From Peptococcaceae bacterium CEB3 (GTDB lineage Bacteria; Bacillota; Desulfitobacteriia; Desulfitobacteriales; Desulfitobacteriaceae): DNA of 58,239 nucleotides. The translations under genes were made by a program, and so were the position numbers. Each line of letters opens with the position of its first letter. The stretch's first letter is position 1. Below the pieces are notes generated by a model. That model did not search any database. It saw nothing but the letters and a program-made list of their open reading frames with translations, and was not told the origin of the DNA. The stretch covers positions 1 through 58,239 of the forward strand of contig LDXJ01000041.1 of the NCBI GenBank assembly GCA_001029295.1, written 5' to 3'. Shown one piece after another: positions 19,863-28,474 of this stretch.

Positions 19863-20990
19863 ATGAGCAAAGATCTGAAGATCGTGGATACGACTTTGCG
19901 GGATGGAGAGCAGACGGCCGGTGTTGTGTTTTCTAACCAGGAAAAATTACGCATCGCCCGCCTTTTGGATGAACTTGGGGTAGATCAGATTGAGGCGGGC
20001 ATACCGGTCATGGGTGGAGATGAACAGCGAGCCATCCGGGACATCGTCAATATGGGTTTGAAGGCCAGCATCATGGGGTGGAACCGGGCGGTTATCAGTG
20101 ATATTGAGAGCTCTTTGGCCTGCGGCGTGGATGCGGTCGCTATCTCCATTTCCACTTCGGATATTCATATTGAGCATAAGCTTATGACCACACGCGCAGC
20201 CGTCTTGGAGCGTATGGTCAAGGCGACGGAATTTGCCAAAGGTCAGGGAGTCTACATTTCGGTGAATGCGGAAGACGCATCCCGGACAGAGATGGATTTC
20301 CTGATTGAATTTGCTCGCGAAGCCAAGAAAGCCGGGGCAGACCGCCTCCGTTACTGTGACACGGTAGGGATTAATGATCCGTTCACGACCTATGAGAGGA
20401 TTAAGACTTTGACCGAGCGGGTCGGGATTGATGTGGAAATGCATACCCATAATGATTTCGGCATGGCCACCGCCAATGCTCTGGCCGGGATCAAGGCGGG
20501 AGCCACCCATGTGGGAGTGACCGTGAACGGCTTGGGGGAACGCGCCGGAAACGCCGCCCTGGAGGAAGTAGTGATGGCTCTTAAGGTTCTTTGGGAGGCT
20601 GACTTGAATTTCGCGACGACCCGCTTCAGAGAAGTGTCGGAATACGTTGCCCGTGCTTCCGGACGACAGCTCCCTGCCTGGAAAGCGATTGTAGGTACCA
20701 ATATGTTTGCGCACGAGTCGGGAATTCACGCGGACGGCGCCTTGAAAAACCCGTTGACCTATGAGGTGTTCAAGCCCGAAGATGTAGGTCTGGAACGGCA
20801 AATCGTAATCGGCAAACATTCCGGCACCGCGGCCATCAAAGCGAAATTCAGTGAATATGGCAAAGAGATCAGCAATGAGGAGGCGGAAGAACTCCTGAAA
20901 AGGGTGAGGGCCATGGCGGTGGATATGAAACGCTCCTTGTTCGACAAGGAACTGGTTTACATCTTCGAGGATATGATGGCTCAACGCTAG
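19863..20990 (+). CDS. nifV: Homocitrate synthase (NifV type)
   Basis: Condenses acetyl-CoA with 2-oxoglutarate to homocitrate, the organic ligand of the nitrogenase FeMo cofactor. Signature DTTLRDGEQTAGVVFSNQEK, the GIPVMGGDEQ and SIMGWNRAV blocks characteristic of NifV rather than LeuA, and the metal-binding HTHNDFGMATANALAG. Ends with the small lid domain, without the long regulatory domain of LeuA. Start ATG 19863 with GGGAAGG upstream; 375 residues. No nif genes are in view, so the nitrogenase role is inferred from family; homocitrate could also feed other pathways. Confidence 0.88.
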   Translation: MSKDLKIVDTTLRDGEQTAGVVFSNQEKLRIARLLDELGVDQIEAGIPVMGGDEQRAIRDIVNMGLKASIMGWNRAVISDIESSLACGVDAVAISISTSDIHIEHKLMTTRAAVLERMVKATEFAKGQGVYISVNAEDASRTEMDFLIEFAREAKKAGADRLRYCDTVGINDPFTTYERIKTLTERVGIDVEMHTHNDFGMATANALAGIKAGATHVGVTVNGLGERAGNAALEEVVMALKVLWEADLNFATTRFREVSEYVARASGRQLPAWKAIVGTNMFAHESGIHADGALKNPLTYEVFKPEDVGLERQIVIGKHSGTAAIKAKFSEYGKEISNEEAEELLKRVRAMAVDMKRSLFDKELVYIFEDMMAQR

Positions 20991-21390
20991 TCCGTCGCCA
21001 ACATCATCGTGAGGAGGGGAGCCTGCCATTTCGGAAGCGGCATCGGCCAGGAAGTTACGGTTGTGCCGGCGAGGGGAGTAAGAGTATGGCAGGTATCCCA
21101 GGTACCGGGCTCGAGGAGCGCGGGTCAGCGAGCGCCGCGGCTCCGCGATTCTGGGGTTACTGAACGAGACGGTTCAATGGGCAGTTGGCGTTATGCTTTT
21201 TCGGTCGGAGAGTGTTACCTGGAAACTGTCCACAGCGACACTGGCGGCGGTAAGTTAGCGTTATGGAAGTACGGCCGCAGGGTGTCATGGTCGCAGGGTG
21301 TCATGGTGCTACGGCACCTGGAGTTGCGTTCACGGTTAGAGGATCTTATGGCAGCCTCGTGAAACGCGTCGGAAGGAAAGGGGATGTGTT
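20991..21390. other. GC-rich gap with a 16-bp tandem duplication
   Basis: No supported gene. GCAGGGTGTCATGGT(C/G) is repeated at 21277-21292 and 21293-21308. An open frame across it lacks any recognisable features. Confidence 0.5.
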
Positions 21391-22725
21391 ATGTTCTCTG
21401 GCGAATACCGGAGGAAATGCGTGTCGGCAGATACCGCAGTCAAGGCGGTGAAGAGTGGCGACTGGATCGAATTTGGCTGGGCGGCCAGTATGCCCAAACT
21501 TCTGGATGAGGCCTTGGCCAGGCGTCGGGACGAACTGACAGAGGTGAAGCTGAGAGGCGCGGTTTTGACCGCTCCCCTCGCCATTTTGACCTGTGACCCC
21601 GAAGCTCGCCACTTCTTATGGAATAGCTGGCATTACAGCGGTCTTGAGCGGAAATACGGGCAGAAAGGCCAGGCTTACTACATTCCCATCAAGTATTCCC
21701 AGGTTCCGCGCTACATACGGGAAAACCTACGCACGGACGCAGCCATGATTCAAGTGACACCCATGGATCGATATGGCTATTTTAATTTCGGGGTGACGAT
21801 TTCGCATTTTGCGGCCGCGGTTGAAAAAGCACAGACTGTGATTGTAGAAGTTAACGAAGATATGCCTCGGGTTCAGGGTGGGTACGACCATGTCGTTCAC
21901 ATTTCCCAGGTGGACTATATTGTCGAAGGGGGCCATTTGGGTTTACCGCTGCTGCCGACTCCCCCGGTAAGCGAGATTGACCGGCAGATTGCCGGACAAA
22001 TAATGCCGGATATTGAGGATGGGGCCTGTATACAGCTGGGCATCGGGGGAATGCCCAATGCTCTGGGCAAGATGATTGCCCAGTCTGACCTGCGTGACCT
22101 CGGTGTACATAGCGAGATGCTTGTGGACGCGTTCGCCGATATGGTGGAGGCGGGCCGGGTCAACGGAACGCGCAAACAGATTGACAGGGGGCGCGTGGCT
22201 TTTTCGTTTGCGGCAGGCTCCCAAAAGCTGTATGATTTTATGCGGGACAACCCTGTTCTGGCGGCCTACCCGGTGGATTACGTGAATCATCCCTGTATAG
22301 CTTCACGTAACGAGCGGCTTGTTTCCATTAACAGCGCACTGGAAGTGGACTTGGCCGGTCAGGTCTGTTCGGAGACTGTTGGACCGAACATGGTATCAGG
22401 CTCGGGAGGGCAGCTGGATTTTGTGGAGGCCGCTTACCTGTCGCAGAAAGGCAAGAGTTTTATTTGCTTGCCGGCTGCCTATCGCGATAAAGAAGGTCAG
22501 GCGCGGTCGAGGATCAAGCCCTTCATGACCTACGGATCAGTCATCACGGATACACGGGCCAGTGTACAGTATATTGTGACAGAGTATGGTAAGGTTAATC
22601 TAAAGGGATTGGCCAGTTGGCAACGCGCCGAAGCCTTGATTGGAATCGCCCATCCCGATTTCCGGGAAGAGCTGATTCAAGAGGCCGAGAAAATGGGAAT
22701 CTGGCGCAACAGCCAAAAACGGTAA
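21391..22725 (+). CDS. Butyryl-CoA:acetate / 4-hydroxybutyrate-type CoA-transferase
   Basis: Member of the acetyl-CoA hydrolase/transferase family, moving CoA between acyl groups and acetate in fermentation. Two-domain protein: N-terminal part WIEFGWAASMPKLLDEAL, C-terminal part with CIQLGIGGMPNAL and GVHSEMLVDAFADMVEAG, where the Glu is the likely CoA-accepting residue, then GSGGQLDFVEAAYLSQKGKS. 444 residues, normal. AAGGGGATG upstream of ATG 21391. Substrate range cannot be told from sequence alone; butyryl-, propionyl- and 4-hydroxybutyryl-CoA enzymes are close relatives. Confidence 0.85.
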   Translation: MFSGEYRRKCVSADTAVKAVKSGDWIEFGWAASMPKLLDEALARRRDELTEVKLRGAVLTAPLAILTCDPEARHFLWNSWHYSGLERKYGQKGQAYYIPIKYSQVPRYIRENLRTDAAMIQVTPMDRYGYFNFGVTISHFAAAVEKAQTVIVEVNEDMPRVQGGYDHVVHISQVDYIVEGGHLGLPLLPTPPVSEIDRQIAGQIMPDIEDGACIQLGIGGMPNALGKMIAQSDLRDLGVHSEMLVDAFADMVEAGRVNGTRKQIDRGRVAFSFAAGSQKLYDFMRDNPVLAAYPVDYVNHPCIASRNERLVSINSALEVDLAGQVCSETVGPNMVSGSGGQLDFVEAAYLSQKGKSFICLPAAYRDKEGQARSRIKPFMTYGSVITDTRASVQYIVTEYGKVNLKGLASWQRAEALIGIAHPDFREELIQEAEKMGIWRNSQKR

Positions 22726-22845
22726 GCGAACGAAGTTATCTTGCCGTTGTGGAATGTCACGAGTGTTTGCTGGCTGGAATGCTGAAGGGAGGGAACGGCC
22801 TTTACCTTTCCCGCCGGGGTTAGAGGCGGCCGGGCCGCGATTATT

Positions 22846-23568
22846 GTGAAAGAAAAGGACTCTGAGACGGCGATGGAGACAAAGCCCCTGCCTTGGCGCC
22901 GTCCCTCATGGAACCTCTGGCAGGCCCTAATGCTCATTGCCGTAGTCGGTTTGATTGAATTTCCCCTCGGCTGGTTAAAGATTCCCCAGAATCTAACGGC
23001 GGTGGCAGGGATCGTGCACTTTGCTTCCGTTGATATTATGGACGGGGTTCTCTACGCCGGGGCCCTGGTTTTTCTTTTCTGGCGTTTGCACCGGCCCCTG
23101 CGCGATCTGGGGTTTGTCCGGCCAAAGGCCGCCCAGATTCTTTTGGGTTTAACGGTGGGAGTGTTCCTCTTCCTCATGATCGGCCTGATAGGGACTGTTA
23201 TCACACGCTGGGCCGGAACTCCGATGCCGCAGAGCTTTGCCGTTGCCGTGCAAAGTGCCAAGTATCCTTGGGAGTTTTATCTGCTTCTCTTATTGGGGGG
23301 TATCATCGCTCCTCTGAAAGAGGAAACTATATTCCGCGGTTTGTTTTACCCTCCGCTGCGCCAAGATTATGGCCGGGGCAAAGGGATGGTATTCACCGCG
23401 GCTCTGTTTGCCGTAGTGCATTTGGACCTGGTGCGTTTTCTGCCCCTTTTTCTCGGCGGTCTCGTTTTAGTATGGCTTTTCGAAACGACGGAAAGTCTGT
23501 GGCCGTCGATCTTGGCCCACGGCACGTGGAATATCCTCATGGCGCTGGCACTTTGGCTGCAGCGCTAG
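22846..23568 (+). CDS. CPBP family intramembrane metalloprotease
   Basis: About 240 residues with several membrane spans and the three Abi/CPBP motifs: KEETIFRGLFYPPL (Glu-Glu-x-x-x-Arg), FAVVHLDL (His) and LAHGTWN (His). Members are membrane-embedded proteases or protein-processing factors, some tied to bacteriocin self-immunity. GTG 22846 and ATG 22873 are both possible starts with weak ribosome sites. Stands alone between the CoA-transferase and rlmD. Confidence 0.85.
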   Translation: MKEKDSETAMETKPLPWRRPSWNLWQALMLIAVVGLIEFPLGWLKIPQNLTAVAGIVHFASVDIMDGVLYAGALVFLFWRLHRPLRDLGFVRPKAAQILLGLTVGVFLFLMIGLIGTVITRWAGTPMPQSFAVAVQSAKYPWEFYLLLLLGGIIAPLKEETIFRGLFYPPLRQDYGRGKGMVFTAALFAVVHLDLVRFLPLFLGGLVLVWLFETTESLWPSILAHGTWNILMALALWLQR

Positions 23569-23707
23569 GCGGCGCGGCATAGCCTCAGCTATCTACTGAG
23601 CTTCTGAGCTTTTTGGACGGGGCTTTAATAAAGTACGTTTGCAAGGAAAGAGAGCTTTGCCGGTCGTGTGCAGGTGTAGTATGGCTGGGACAAAGGAGGT
23701 AATTGGC

Positions 23708-23764
23708 GTGGACGAGTATCTTATCTCGTATCTCTCGCGGGCTCGGTATGGCTGTGACATATGA
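23708..23764 (+). CDS. Possible 18-residue leader peptide upstream of rlmD
   Basis: AAAGGAGGT sits 8 bases before GTG 23708, an excellent ribosome site, yet the frame ends after 18 codons (MDEYLISYLSRARYGCDI). It lies about 105 bp before rlmD. It may be a leader peptide or a chance match. Confidence 0.3.
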   Translation: MDEYLISYLSRARYGCDI

Positions 23765-23870
23765 GGTACTCAGCGTATCAGCTCCCCTGATGGGATCGGC
23801 GTTTGATAGGTTGACAAGACGTGTGCGGTTGATTAGGAGGGAAGGCTAGGTTATATACAGCCATAAACGT

Positions 23871-25586
23871 ATGAAAGAAACCAGAGAAAAAACCCACGGA
23901 GAAGCCGGAGAGGGAACCCACGGAGTAAGCGGAGAAGGAACTCACGGAGTGACCGGAGAAGGAACCCACGGAGTGATCGGAGAAGAAACCCACGGAGAAG
24001 TCCAAGAAGTCCCTTGCGATGCGACCGGCACGGGAGTCGATGACGGAACTCAGGACGGAACTTACGAGAGCTCTAGAGAACACACACGAGAAGAAGTTGG
24101 TTTGAAAAGTCAAGTCGGAATTCGAGTTAAACCTCAGGCAGAAGATCGAGCTAAACATCAGGCAGAAGATCGAGCTAAACATCAGGCAGAAGATCGAGCT
24201 AAACCTCAGGCAGAAGCTCGGGCTAAAACTCTAGCAGAAGCTCAACTTAAAACTCAGGCACAAACTCGAGAGCCGTATTTACTGGAATGCGTTCGCTTAG
24301 CTTCAGATGGTACCGGTGTAGGCTATATTGACGGTCTGGTCACTTTTGTTCCCGGACTCCTGCAAGGCGAAACCGGCCTCGTCCGCATCGAAGAGCGCAA
24401 AAAGCATTTTCTGCGGGGTGAGCTCGTGAAGGTGATGAAAGCCGCGGCCGTCCGGCAAGACCCGCCTTGCCCGGTGTTTCATGCGTGCGGCGGCTGCCAA
24501 TTGCAGCATATGAACTATGAAGAAACTTTGTTGTGGAAAAACCGTTGGGTCCAAGATGCCTTGGCAAGGGTGGGCAAAGTCCATGTGCGGGTGGAACCCG
24601 TTCTGGGTATGGATTTTCCCTGGCGCTATCGCAATAAAGTCACTTTACACCGCGACAAGGCCAATGCTTCCAGTGGAGGGAAGCCGACTCGTGGAAACGC
24701 GGCGGAAGGGACAGGGACGCAAGCGGTTTTGGGGTATTATCAAAACCGGAGTCACACTACGGTGGCCTTCCACGACTGCCTCCTGCTAAGCGAGCGCATG
24801 AATTCTTGGATTCGCGCCGTATCCCGGGTTATCGATGATTTCCCGGGGATAGAAGACGTCACTTTAAGGGAGTCAGATGCAGGAGAAGGGCTTTTTTTGA
24901 TCAAGGATTCCCGTTCAGGGAAGGGTTCGACTTTCGCCGTGAAGCGGGCTTTCTTTCCCGAAGTCGGAAGTGCCTTGGCGACGCGGGCGGGGGACACACC
25001 TCTGCGCCTTTGGGGACAGGAAACGCTGGAGGTTTCTTTCCTGGGAGTTCACTTTAGAGTTTCTCCTTTGGCTTTTCTCCAGGTCAATTACATCATGGCA
25101 GAAAAACTCTATTCTCTGGTTCGGCAGTTCGCGGGCTTAACAGGGAAAGAGCACGTTTGGGACCTGTACTCAGGGGTCGGTACATTATCCCTGATAGTTG
25201 CCGGCTGCGCCCACGATGTCTATGGGATTGAGGAGAATCCTTTCGCGGTCGAAGATGCGCGGAGGAATGCGGACTTAAACGGCTTCAAACACGTGCAGTT
25301 TCTGCAGGGCAAAGTAGAAGACAACCTGCCGAGGCTGCCTCTAAGGCCGGACGTGGTCATTATGGATCCACCCCGTGCCGGAGTCACGGCGGCCGTCATT
25401 GATCACATCCTACGCTCCCGCCCCGGGAAAATTATCTACGTTTCCTGTGATCCAGCAACCTTGGCTCGTGATCTATCCCGAATCGTCCGGGGCGAATACC
25501 AAGTGAGCTTGGTCCAGCCGGTTGACATGTTTCCTTGGACGAGGCATGTTGAGACGGTAACATGTATCGTAAATAAGAACAGATGA
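23871..25586 (+). CDS. rlmD: 23S rRNA (uracil-5-)-methyltransferase RlmD/RumA, with repeat-rich N-terminal extension
   Basis: SAM-dependent enzyme that methylates a uracil in 23S rRNA. Core from about residue 135: TRAM-like domain (CVRLASDGTGVGYIDGLVTF), [4Fe-4S] ligands C200, C206, C209 (CPVFHACGGCQLQH) with a fourth Cys in FHDCLLLSERMN, SAM site DLYSGVGTLSL, MDPPRAG, and the catalytic nucleophile C526 in VSCDPATLARDL. Intact C-terminus. 571 residues against about 450 usual, because of two in-frame 24-bp repeat tracts. AGGAGGG lies 25-30 bases before ATG 23871, too far for ordinary initiation, so the true start is uncertain. Two broken copies occur at 29.3 and 46.8 kb. Confidence 0.9.
   Translation: MKETREKTHGEAGEGTHGVSGEGTHGVTGEGTHGVIGEETHGEVQEVPCDATGTGVDDGTQDGTYESSREHTREEVGLKSQVGIRVKPQAEDRAKHQAEDRAKHQAEDRAKPQAEARAKTLAEAQLKTQAQTREPYLLECVRLASDGTGVGYIDGLVTFVPGLLQGETGLVRIEERKKHFLRGELVKVMKAAAVRQDPPCPVFHACGGCQLQHMNYEETLLWKNRWVQDALARVGKVHVRVEPVLGMDFPWRYRNKVTLHRDKANASSGGKPTRGNAAEGTGTQAVLGYYQNRSHTTVAFHDCLLLSERMNSWIRAVSRVIDDFPGIEDVTLRESDAGEGLFLIKDSRSGKGSTFAVKRAFFPEVGSALATRAGDTPLRLWGQETLEVSFLGVHFRVSPLAFLQVNYIMAEKLYSLVRQFAGLTGKEHVWDLYSGVGTLSLIVAGCAHDVYGIEENPFAVEDARRNADLNGFKHVQFLQGKVEDNLPRLPLRPDVVIMDPPRAGVTAAVIDHILRSRPGKIIYVSCDPATLARDLSRIVRGEYQVSLVQPVDMFPWTRHVETVTCIVNKNR
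23883..24263 (+). repeat. Two 24-bp repeat tracts in the 5' part of rlmD
   Basis: Tract one (23883-23999) encodes GEGTHGV(S/T/I) units. Tract two (24135-24263) encodes QAEDRAKH units, three near-perfect then drifting. Both periods are 8 codons. The encoded segment is very hydrophilic and charged. Confidence 0.9.
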
Positions 25587-25618
25587 AACCCGCTCGTAGA
25601 GCGGGTTTCAGGGTTTTA
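25584..25618 (+). terminator. rlmD terminator
   Basis: TGAAACCCGCTC and GAGCGGGTTTCA form a perfect 12-bp stem with a 3-base loop, followed by GGGTTTT. The left arm starts with the rlmD stop codon. Confidence 0.9.
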
Positions 25619-25664
25619 ATGGGGTACACATAACATTAGTTTTAATGGGGTACACATAACATTA
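25613..25664 (+). repeat. 26-bp perfect tandem duplication
   Basis: GTTTTAATGGGGTACACATA... occurs twice in a row (25613-25638 and 25639-25664). The matching place after the third rlmD copy (47.37 kb) has one related unit followed by ATTAC microsatellite repeats. Confidence 0.9.
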
Positions 25665-25669
25665 CATCA

Positions 25670-25878
25670 CAGGATGTTTCAATGACGACTGCGAGATGTG
25701 GTTTTAAGGAAAGATGCGGGACGGTTTTGTGCCTTTTTCGTATAACCCCGTCCGTCGGAACATGTTCCTCGCACAGGGGAACATGTTTATGGGTAAAATT
25801 AGGTGAATACGCAGAAAAACATGTTCCGGTGTGCAACCATCCGTGTGGACGGGAAACGTCGGGTGAGGTAATTTGTGG
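25670..25878 (+). repeat. Structured repeat element, copy 1
   Basis: About 205-bp element found four times in the window (others at 33000, 47405 and 52173). Conserved start AGATGTTYCARTGACGACT. It contains the perfect palindrome GGAACATGTTCC (25757-25768) and an 18-bp inverted repeat, GCACAGGGGAACATGTTT (25771-25788) against AAACATGTTCCGGTGTGC (25817-25834), with two mismatches. It ends near GTGAGGTAATTTGTGG. This copy lies between rlmD and regulator 1. Confidence 0.85.
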
Positions 25879-25927
25879 GAAGAAGGATGGTAAGTTGTTG
25901 CATCTGATGGGTGAGAGGGGCTTGGAG

Positions 25928-25956
25928 GCCAGGGTATTTTGAGCTCTGGCTTTTTT
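25928..25956 (+). terminator. Intrinsic terminator or attenuator in the regulator 1 leader
   Basis: GCCAGGG pairs with CTCTGGC (one G-T pair) around a 9-base loop and is followed by six T. It sits 102 bp upstream of the regulator ATG and is kept in the second regulator's leader, so it could end a transcript of the structured element or attenuate the regulator. Confidence 0.7.
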
Positions 25957-26058
25957 GTTCTAGAGAAATCACTGATTGTTTCGGCTTTAGCAGGAACTTG
26001 CAATAACAGCGTCGAATGCTTGTGGAGTGCGATTTTCGCGGGTGGGGAGAGGAACACA

Positions 26059-27303
26059 ATGAAAGGCACGGCTCTAAAGGCTTACCTGGAAAAGAAGAAT
26101 ATTCGCCCGTCAACGTTGGCGAAAGAGTGCCAAATTGACAAGAGCTACTTAAGCAGACTTCTTAATGGTCAACGTTCTAATCCCCGCTTTCAGGTTTTGC
26201 TGTGTCTTGCGGCTAAACTGGGCTTATCCGAGGTCGCGGTGCAGAAGCTCCTTGAAACTACCTATGAGTCTTACGTGTTGGAAAACTTCCCAGAGATGCT
26301 TGCGGAACGGGCTTCTCAAGAACGGTTTTTCAACTACTTGCAACAAGTTATGGATGCTTCGGATGACAGTGAAATTTCCAAGGTGGCGGATCTCACCGAG
26401 ATTATTCGTAAGGTGGTTCCCGACAACTTTCCCATGAAGATATATTATCTATGCTGGTACGAGGCCTATACTTTGACCTTTCAAGACCAATTCGAAACTG
26501 CAATTCCGCTATTTATTGAGGCAGCGGGTGCGGGATTCAGTCCAAAATATGATATTGAGAAGCGTTTTAAAGCGAAGGTGCTTTTAGGTTTAGGTACAGC
26601 TTATATGGCCAGAGGGAAGTACAGCCAAAGTGCCCAGGCTTTTCGGCGGAGCTTGCTCTTGTGGGATGAGGGGTTTCAAGTAGGTCGGGTGAATATGAAT
26701 CTGGGCACACTTTATAGGAGGCTTGGCAGGTACGAGCGTTCTGCCGACGCATATGAGAGAGCCTATGAATTTGGAACCTCGGTCATTAAGCTATATGCTA
26801 TTTCCGGTTTAATTCAGGTCGCCCTTGATAAAAAAGATTATAGGGTTGCAAGAAAATGGGTTATTAGAGGATATATCCAAGCGAAAACAACGGACCTCCC
26901 ACGAGGCAAGGGCGACATCTACTGCAATATTGCTGAGTATTACTTGGCAATCGCAAAATTGCATCAGGCAGACTTTTTTTTCCGAAAGGCAATTCTTTTT
27001 GCAGACACCTCAGGAAGCATCCGAACAAAACAATGGGCTGAGGTGGAGTTCGCCACACTCTTCTTAAGAAAAGGCCTGGTAAAGGAGTTCCAGGGCATGG
27101 TCCAGAAGCTGGAGTCCGAATTATCAGGCCACGAGGATGTCCTACTTATTGCAAAGCATTTGAATGCTAAGGGGAGGCAGTGTCTTGAACGACGTGAGTA
27201 TTCAACTGCGGTTTGCATAATTCAAAAAGCCTATGCGCTTTTGAATTCCGGTTTTCCAACAGAATCTAAAGAGTGCTGTAAAATGCTGTATAAAGCTGTA
27301 TAA
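26059..27303 (+). pseudogene. HTH-TPR transcriptional regulator 1 (RNPP-like), C-terminus frameshifted
   Basis: XRE-type helix-turn-helix at residues about 4-60 (STLAKECQIDKSYLSRLLNGQR) followed by TPR-like helical repeats (FETAIPLFIEAAGAG, GKYSQSAQAFRRSLLLWDE, GRYERSADAYERAYEFG). This is the architecture of peptide-sensing RNPP regulators such as PlcR and NprR. ATG 26059 has GGGGAGAGG upstream; the frame is open 5' of it only by chance. GCTGTATAAA is duplicated in tandem at 27285-27304 and shifts the frame into a stop. Removing one copy restores KAYKALHEPKLATLYLNE and a stop at 27382, matching the end of the paralog at 33.4 kb. About 26 C-terminal residues are lost. Whether it is dead, partly active or reversible is unknown. 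Confidence 0.8.
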
Positions 27304-27396
27304 AGCATATAAGGCCTTGCATGAACCCAAATTGGCGACACTCTACTTAAACGAAATCAAAAGTACAAAGGATAACATTTAAGGAACAAAACGGTA

Positions 27397-27431
27397 ATTT
27401 TGTCGACTAGGCAACTTCGACAAAATACGAC
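27397..27431 (+). promoter_or_regulatory. Candidate regulator operator (perfect 10-bp inverted repeat)
   Basis: ATTTTGTCGA (27397-27406), 10-base spacer, TCGACAAAAT (27417-27426). The right half is part of TTCGACAAAATACGAC (27416-27431), nearly repeated at 34731-34746 behind regulator 2. No T-run follows, so not a terminator. It lies just upstream of a -35/-10 pair, a position suited to an activator. Confidence 0.65.
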
Positions 27432-27442
27432 ATTATTATATA

Positions 27443-27472
27443 TTACAAAGTAGTCTGACGTTCTGATATAAT
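27443..27472 (+). promoter_or_regulatory. Promoter downstream of regulator 1
   Basis: TTACAA (27443-27448), 18 bases, TATAAT (27467-27472). The TATAAT begins 36 bases after the end of the TTCGACAAA motif, the same distance as in cassette 2. Confidence 0.6.
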
Positions 27473-27600
27473 CCATTTATAATCAGATTAAGGGAGGATT
27501 TGATGCCTATTACGATATTGACGCGGCCGCTTACGGCAGTGGGAATGAATATTATTATCTTTACACTCCAGACAGAAACAATGGGAGCTTTTCCGGTATT

Positions 27601-27882
27601 GTGGGAATTGGTTCAAATGAATACAATTTATGCAGTTCATTCTATTCAGACGTATCTAATATAAATACTGATTGGGTTACAGTATACGGCATGCTGGGTG
27701 GTGCTTACTGCTCAGCGTTAGCGGCGGCAATAACTGGAGGAGAAACACTCGGTGTGGGGACAATTGTTGGTATTTTAACGGGTATGGGTCTTGGGTTAGG
27801 AAGTGTTGGATATTTGTATGGAGCATGGTCAAACGCACAGGCAGCAGATAAGGTTCTTGATGAACTAAGTGCAGCGTATTGA
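27601..27882 (+). CDS. Gly-rich hydrophobic small protein, start unclear
   Basis: Not recognised. The frame ends in a glycine-rich hydrophobic stretch (MLGGAYCSALAAAITGGETL, then VGTIVGILTGMGLGLGSVGY), reminiscent of small membrane-active peptides such as bacteriocins, but no family is certain. The same frame is open back to 27472 and reads sensibly (DAYYDIDAAAYGSGNEYYY) but has no ATG/GTG/TTG before GTG 27601, which lacks a ribosome site. The well-placed GGGAGG and ATG at 27503 are one base out of frame and give a 53-codon frame ending at 27664. So either the gene is frameshifted at its 5' end or the short frame is the true product. Confidence 0.4.
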   Translation: MGIGSNEYNLCSSFYSDVSNINTDWVTVYGMLGGAYCSALAAAITGGETLGVGTIVGILTGMGLGLGSVGYLYGAWSNAQAADKVLDELSAAY

Positions 27883-27923
27883 TAGATATGCAATTCTACT
27901 ATGAAAGGCGGCGATAAGACTTA

Positions 27924-28139
27924 ATGCTTCGCAATTTTGGCCCCATTATAGGAGTTGCATTGATTGCAGGTATAGTTTTATGTGTAATAATTGTGATGTT
28001 CGAGATATTTAAAAAGAAGGCCCGATACCCATGGATAAAACCCGTAATTTTTGTGTCATGCATAGTTATATTGTTAATTATGGCTTTACTAATTATAGCA
28101 TTATTCTTTCCTAAAATATTATCGGTACTTTTCCACTAA
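27924..28139 (+). CDS. Small two-span membrane protein
   Basis: 71 residues: hydrophobic segment 8-27, basic loop KKKARYPWIK, hydrophobic segment 39-66. No family recognised. It follows the Gly-rich protein by about 40 bp and precedes a hairpin, so the two are probably one transcript. Small two-span proteins beside bacteriocin-like genes often give immunity, but that is only a guess here. Confidence 0.5.
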   Translation: MLRNFGPIIGVALIAGIVLCVIIVMFEIFKKKARYPWIKPVIFVSCIVILLIMALLIIALFFPKILSVLFH

Positions 28140-28150
28140 GAAAGGTTGAA

Positions 28151-28186
28151 GAAGTCAATCAATTTGATTGACTTCTGACTTCTTTA
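28151..28186 (+). terminator. Hairpin after the small membrane protein gene
   Basis: GAAGTCAATCA pairs with TGATTGACTTC with a 3-base loop, followed by TGACTTCTTTATT. The next 290 bp to 28474 show nothing I can assign. Confidence 0.65.
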
Positions 28187-28474
28187 TTGTGGCTTAGTAC
28201 TAGCGTTGCATGAAGTTAAGGTAAGTTTGGCAAGCTGCGTCTTGCCAGGATACTAAAAGAAATAAGATAAAAATCTGCTATGAATCCTGTATTTTGGCAC
28301 AAAGAAGCCTTACAACTAGAGATGGGTGGCTCTTGTCCAAGTCCAAGTGTAAGGAGTCAAAAATGCAGGACAAGAATACCACAGAGTCCACATTTTTCCG
28401 ACTTCGCATTTCGGAGCAAATTCAATACTGCCTTGGAATAGACTTAGGAAACAAGGATTAAGGATGGAATATTT

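Noticed and set aside
25757-25768. LexA/DinR SOS box at GGAACATGTTCC
   Set aside because: The half-sites GAAC and GTTC are 2 bases apart, not the 4 needed for the Gram-positive SOS box, and no SOS gene follows.
25670-25878. Known riboswitch or T-box in the repeated element
   Set aside because: No match by eye to cobalamin, c-di-GMP, T-box or other familiar core motifs, and copies do not always precede genes.
25939-26058. N-terminal extension of regulator 1 through the leader
   Set aside because: The open frame covers the terminator hairpin and lacks a ribosome site; ATG 26059 has one and aligns with the paralog start.
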